DNA of 19,461 nt from an uncultured Oxalobacteraceae bacterium (GTDB taxonomy: Bacteria > Pseudomonadota > Gammaproteobacteria > Burkholderiales > Burkholderiaceae): positions 1 to 19,461 of the forward strand of contig CAMLIL010000102.1 of assembly GCA_946480015.1 (NCBI GenBank), written 5' to 3'. Of this stretch, positions 17,218 to 19,461 are shown piece after piece (within the stretch, counting starts at the first letter, position 1; the number at the start of each line of letters is the position of its first letter). A program made the translations under genes and the position numbers. The notes under the pieces are model-generated. The model was given only the letters and a program-made list of their open reading frames with translations, did no database searches and was not told where the DNA came from.

Positions 17218-19328
17218 AACTCGTACTGCGCGCTGATGCCGGCCAGCCAGGTACGGCCCGGTGCGGCTTCGTAGTAGCGCTTGTTGGCATCGCCCACGAT
17301 CACCGAACCCACATAGGTTTTGTCGAGCAGGTTATTCACCCGTACGAATTCTTTCAGCTTCCAGCCGCCCAGATGCTGCCTGGCCTGAACGCGCGCATTC
17401 ACGATCGCGTAGCCGGGGGCGGGCGTTTCGGTGTTGCTGTCCTCGGCGTAGATTTTGCTGCTGGCGATGGCTTCCAGCGCCGCGCCGATTCGGTCGCCAC
17501 TGTCCTTCCATGCCAGTTCACCGAACAGGTTCGCCTTTGGCACCCCGGGCAGGCGCGCCCCGGCCGGGACGCCGCCGAAAGCGTTGTCGTAGGTCGCGCG
17601 CAGGACGGTGGCAGCGACGCGCGCGCTCCAGTTGGTGCTCAAGCGCGTGTCGAGCGAGACTTCGGCGCCTTCGCGCGAGGTTTTGCTGGCGTTGCGGTAG
17701 CTGGTGCGGCCCCCGCCCGACGTGTCGACCACCAGTTCGTCCTGCGTGCGCACCGAGAACAGCGCCGCATTCAGCCGCGTCTCGTTGCCCAGGTAAGTCT
17801 TGATGCCGGCCTCGAGGTGCGTGCTGCGTGCCGGCTTGAGCTGGAAGTTGAAGCCTTTGCCGCCCGCGGAGTAAAACAGCTCGTTCAGTGTCGGCGTTTC
17901 GAAGCCGCGCGCGGCGCTGGCGTACACATTCAAGGTTGGCGTCAGCTTGTAAAGCAGACCGGCCAGTGGCGTGGTTTTGCTGAACGAGAGCGCGCCGCTG
18001 TCGTCACCATTGGCGAGGTAGCGGTCCTGCACATTAACCTTCAGCTGACTGTGGCGCAGTCCGGCGGTGAGCACCCATGGCCCGCCCGCCCATTCGGTTT
18101 GCACGTATGGATCGGCATTGGTGAGCTCATTGCCTTCATCGCGCCGCAGCTTGCCTTTGACGCCGAGCGTCGCGCCGGAAAAATTCTCGTAGCCCTGCCG
18201 GTCATCCATCGAGCGGCCGTAGTCGAAGCCGACGGTGGTACTCAGCTTGCCGCCGCCCACCTGGCGTACGGCCAGCCAGTTAATATCCGCGCCGGCGAAG
18301 TCGCGGTCGAAGTCGACCACGCCGCCGGATTGGCTGGGCGCAGCCTGGAAGGCGCGCGAGAATGCCTGGTACTGGATGACCTGGCGGTTGCCGCCATAGG
18401 CTGTGAAACGCAGGCGATCTTCGCCGAAGCGCTGTTCGAATGCCAGCCCGATCTGCTGGTGGTCGATGCTCTTGCGCGTATCGTAGCGTTCCGCAAAGCT
18501 GCGCTTGGGCGTGGCAGTGTCGCTCGTATCGATTTCGCCGGCGCGCGGATCGCGCTCATAGGTCGTCCAGGTCACGCCCAGCGGATCCTGCGTATCGTGC
18601 TGGCGCAGGGTGCTGGCGGTCACGGTCAGCTTGCTGCCGGTCGACGGGCGCACGGTCAGTTTCGCAAATGCCTGGTCGCGCCGCGCCGCACTGTGCTCGC
18701 GGTAGCCGTCGGTATCGAAGCGCGAAGCATCGAGCACGTAGCCGACACCGCCGCTGCTGCCTTGGGCATTCAGGTCGAACTTGCGGGTGGCGTCGCTCCC
18801 GGCGGCGACGCTGGTTTCCAGCGTGGGGCGGCCGGCGCCATCGCGCGTGAACAGCTGCACCACGCCACCGGAGTGATTACCATAGAGAGCCGAGAATGGG
18901 CCGCGCAGCACTTCGATGCGCTCGGCCATGTCGAGGTTGAAGGTGGCCGCCTGGCCTTGGCCATCCGGCATGGTGGCCGGGATGCCATCGGCGATCAGGC
19001 GCACACCGCGCACCCCGAAGGCCGAGCGGGCGCCGAAGCCGCGCGAGGAAATCTGCAGGTCCTGCGCGTAGTTCTGGCGGTTCAGCACCACCAGGCCAGG
19101 CACGGCGGCCAGTGCTTCGGAGGCGTTCACGCGCAGCTGGGCGTCGCGGATACGTGCCGCATCGACCACGTCAATGGCAGCGGGCAGATCGAAACTATTG
19201 TGTTCCACGCGGCTGCCGCTGATCACTACCACGTCCGCCAGCGCAGGCGTGTCACCGGCATGCGCCAGGGGAGCGGACACAGCCAGTAATGCGGCTATGG
19301 CGTTCAGGGAAAATGGGGGCTGCTTCAT
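17214..19328 (-). CDS. pqqU: TonB-dependent receptor resembling YncD/PqqU (probable PQQ uptake)
   Basis: A 704-residue outer-membrane receptor. The signal peptide ends near residue 24 (AHA before G) and a TonB-box-like DVVVISGS follows at 32-39. The plug carries NRQNYAQDLQ and SSRGFGARS (83-101), DGIPATMPDGQGQ (114-126) and LRGPFSALYGNHSGGV (141-156). Late motifs are RGFETPTLNELFY, TSYRNA, YVGSVIVGD and RYYEAAPGR, and the protein ends in EF with the aromatic C-terminus expected of barrels. These blocks match, from memory, E. coli YncD, renamed PqqU as the pyrroloquinoline quinone receptor, over the full length. The ATG at 19328 follows GGAG 5 bases upstream and gives a clean signal peptide; an in-frame ATG 18 codons earlier lacks both. 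Substrate is inferred from this likeness. No riboswitch precedes it, so it is probably not a second cobalamin receptor. Confidence 0.85.
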   Translation of the reverse strand: MKQPPFSLNAIAALLAVSAPLAHAGDTPALADVVVISGSRVEHNSFDLPAAIDVVDAARIRDAQLRVNASEALAAVPGLVVLNRQNYAQDLQISSRGFGARSAFGVRGVRLIADGIPATMPDGQGQAATFNLDMAERIEVLRGPFSALYGNHSGGVVQLFTRDGAGRPTLETSVAAGSDATRKFDLNAQGSSGGVGYVLDASRFDTDGYREHSAARRDQAFAKLTVRPSTGSKLTVTASTLRQHDTQDPLGVTWTTYERDPRAGEIDTSDTATPKRSFAERYDTRKSIDHQQIGLAFEQRFGEDRLRFTAYGGNRQVIQYQAFSRAFQAAPSQSGGVVDFDRDFAGADINWLAVRQVGGGKLSTTVGFDYGRSMDDRQGYENFSGATLGVKGKLRRDEGNELTNADPYVQTEWAGGPWVLTAGLRHSQLKVNVQDRYLANGDDSGALSFSKTTPLAGLLYKLTPTLNVYASAARGFETPTLNELFYSAGGKGFNFQLKPARSTHLEAGIKTYLGNETRLNAALFSVRTQDELVVDTSGGGRTSYRNASKTSREGAEVSLDTRLSTNWSARVAATVLRATYDNAFGGVPAGARLPGVPKANLFGELAWKDSGDRIGAALEAIASSKIYAEDSNTETPAPGYAIVNARVQARQHLGGWKLKEFVRVNNLLDKTYVGSVIVGDANKRYYEAAPGRTWLAGISAQYEF

Positions 19329-19357
19329 CTTGTCTCCGGATAGCGAACTGGGTTGGC

Positions 19358-19363
19358 AATATA
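19358..19363 (-). promoter_or_regulatory. Possible -10 box for the PqqU-like receptor gene
   Basis: The minus strand reads TATATT 29 bases before the ATG, which would give a leader of about 23 bases. No clear -35 element is found at the right distance, so this is tentative. Confidence 0.3.
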
Positions 19364-19389
19364 CCTGAACGCGCCCGAACAAATTTCCC

Positions 19390-19418
19390 TTGCCACGACT
19401 CGAGGCCTTTGCTATAGT
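19390..19418 (+). promoter_or_regulatory. Sigma70-type promoter firing rightward out of the window
   Basis: TTGCCA (19390-19395) and TATAGT (19413-19418) are separated by 17 bases, the ideal spacing. Each differs from consensus by one base. Transcription should start near 19425 and run past the window end. No coding start lies in the last 40 bases, so the product, protein or stable RNA, is unknown. It is divergent from the receptor gene. Confidence 0.65.
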
Positions 19419-19461
19419 TCGCCTCCCCGATTTGAACGACAGCGAAATAGAGTAGCTGGCA

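Noticed and set aside
16872..19289. Very long open frame on the plus strand (805 codons) opposite the TonB receptor
   Set aside because: It is antisense to a well-supported receptor gene. Its protein is low-complexity and rich in Ala, Arg, Gly and His, with no family motif, as expected from GC-rich antisense codons.

Overview
The window is a high-GC, densely packed segment of a bacterial chromosome, most likely from a betaproteobacterium of the Burkholderiales. An Oxalobacteraceae-type organism (Massilia, Duganella or Janthinobacterium-like) is my best guess. The guess rests on the cob/btu gene order, the RHxAP-type ribazole phosphatase, and the DUF2868/DUF3482 pair. It is an inference from family knowledge, not a database result.

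Layout: a terminator (11-48) closes a transcript entering from the left. A membrane-bound diguanylate cyclase (113-1234, +) follows. From 1241 to 14200 the minus strand carries 13 genes for uptake and late biosynthesis or salvage of cobalamin, in two blocks. The upstream block is cobT-cobS-cobC (14200 to 11868): lower-ligand activation, nucleotide loop assembly and dephosphorylation. The downstream block is btuB-btuC-btuD-cobO-cobB-cobU-cbiB-cobD-btuF-cobQ (11581 to 1241). It starts behind a 286-base leader that holds a well-conserved cobalamin riboswitch and a TATAAT -10 box. Genes of the second block mostly overlap by 1-8 bases, so it looks like one translationally coupled operon repressed by adenosylcobalamin.

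The genes fit one pathway. BtuB (outer membrane), BtuF (periplasm) and BtuCD (inner membrane) import corrinoids. CobO adenosylates the cobalt. CobB and CobQ amidate the corrin side chains. CobD and CbiB make and attach the aminopropanol arm. CobU, CobT, CobS and CobC build the nucleotide loop. No corrin-ring genes, cobaltochelatase, bluB or threonine kinase lie here. CobB and CobQ are only needed upstream of cobyric acid, so the ring genes are expected elsewhere, or those two genes are relics.

To the right, on the plus strand, is a two-gene unit (14315-17217): a DUF2868 membrane protein and a DUF3482 GTPase-like membrane protein with unusual G1 and G4 motifs. Its role is unknown and it is the least characterised system in the window. 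Its stop codon overlaps the stop of a convergent TonB-dependent receptor (17214-19328, -) that closely resembles YncD/PqqU, the pyrroloquinoline quinone receptor. The right edge holds a good sigma70-type promoter firing out of the window. I saw no tRNA, rRNA, CRISPR array, insertion sequence or prophage gene. No gene-free stretch exceeds 300 bases.
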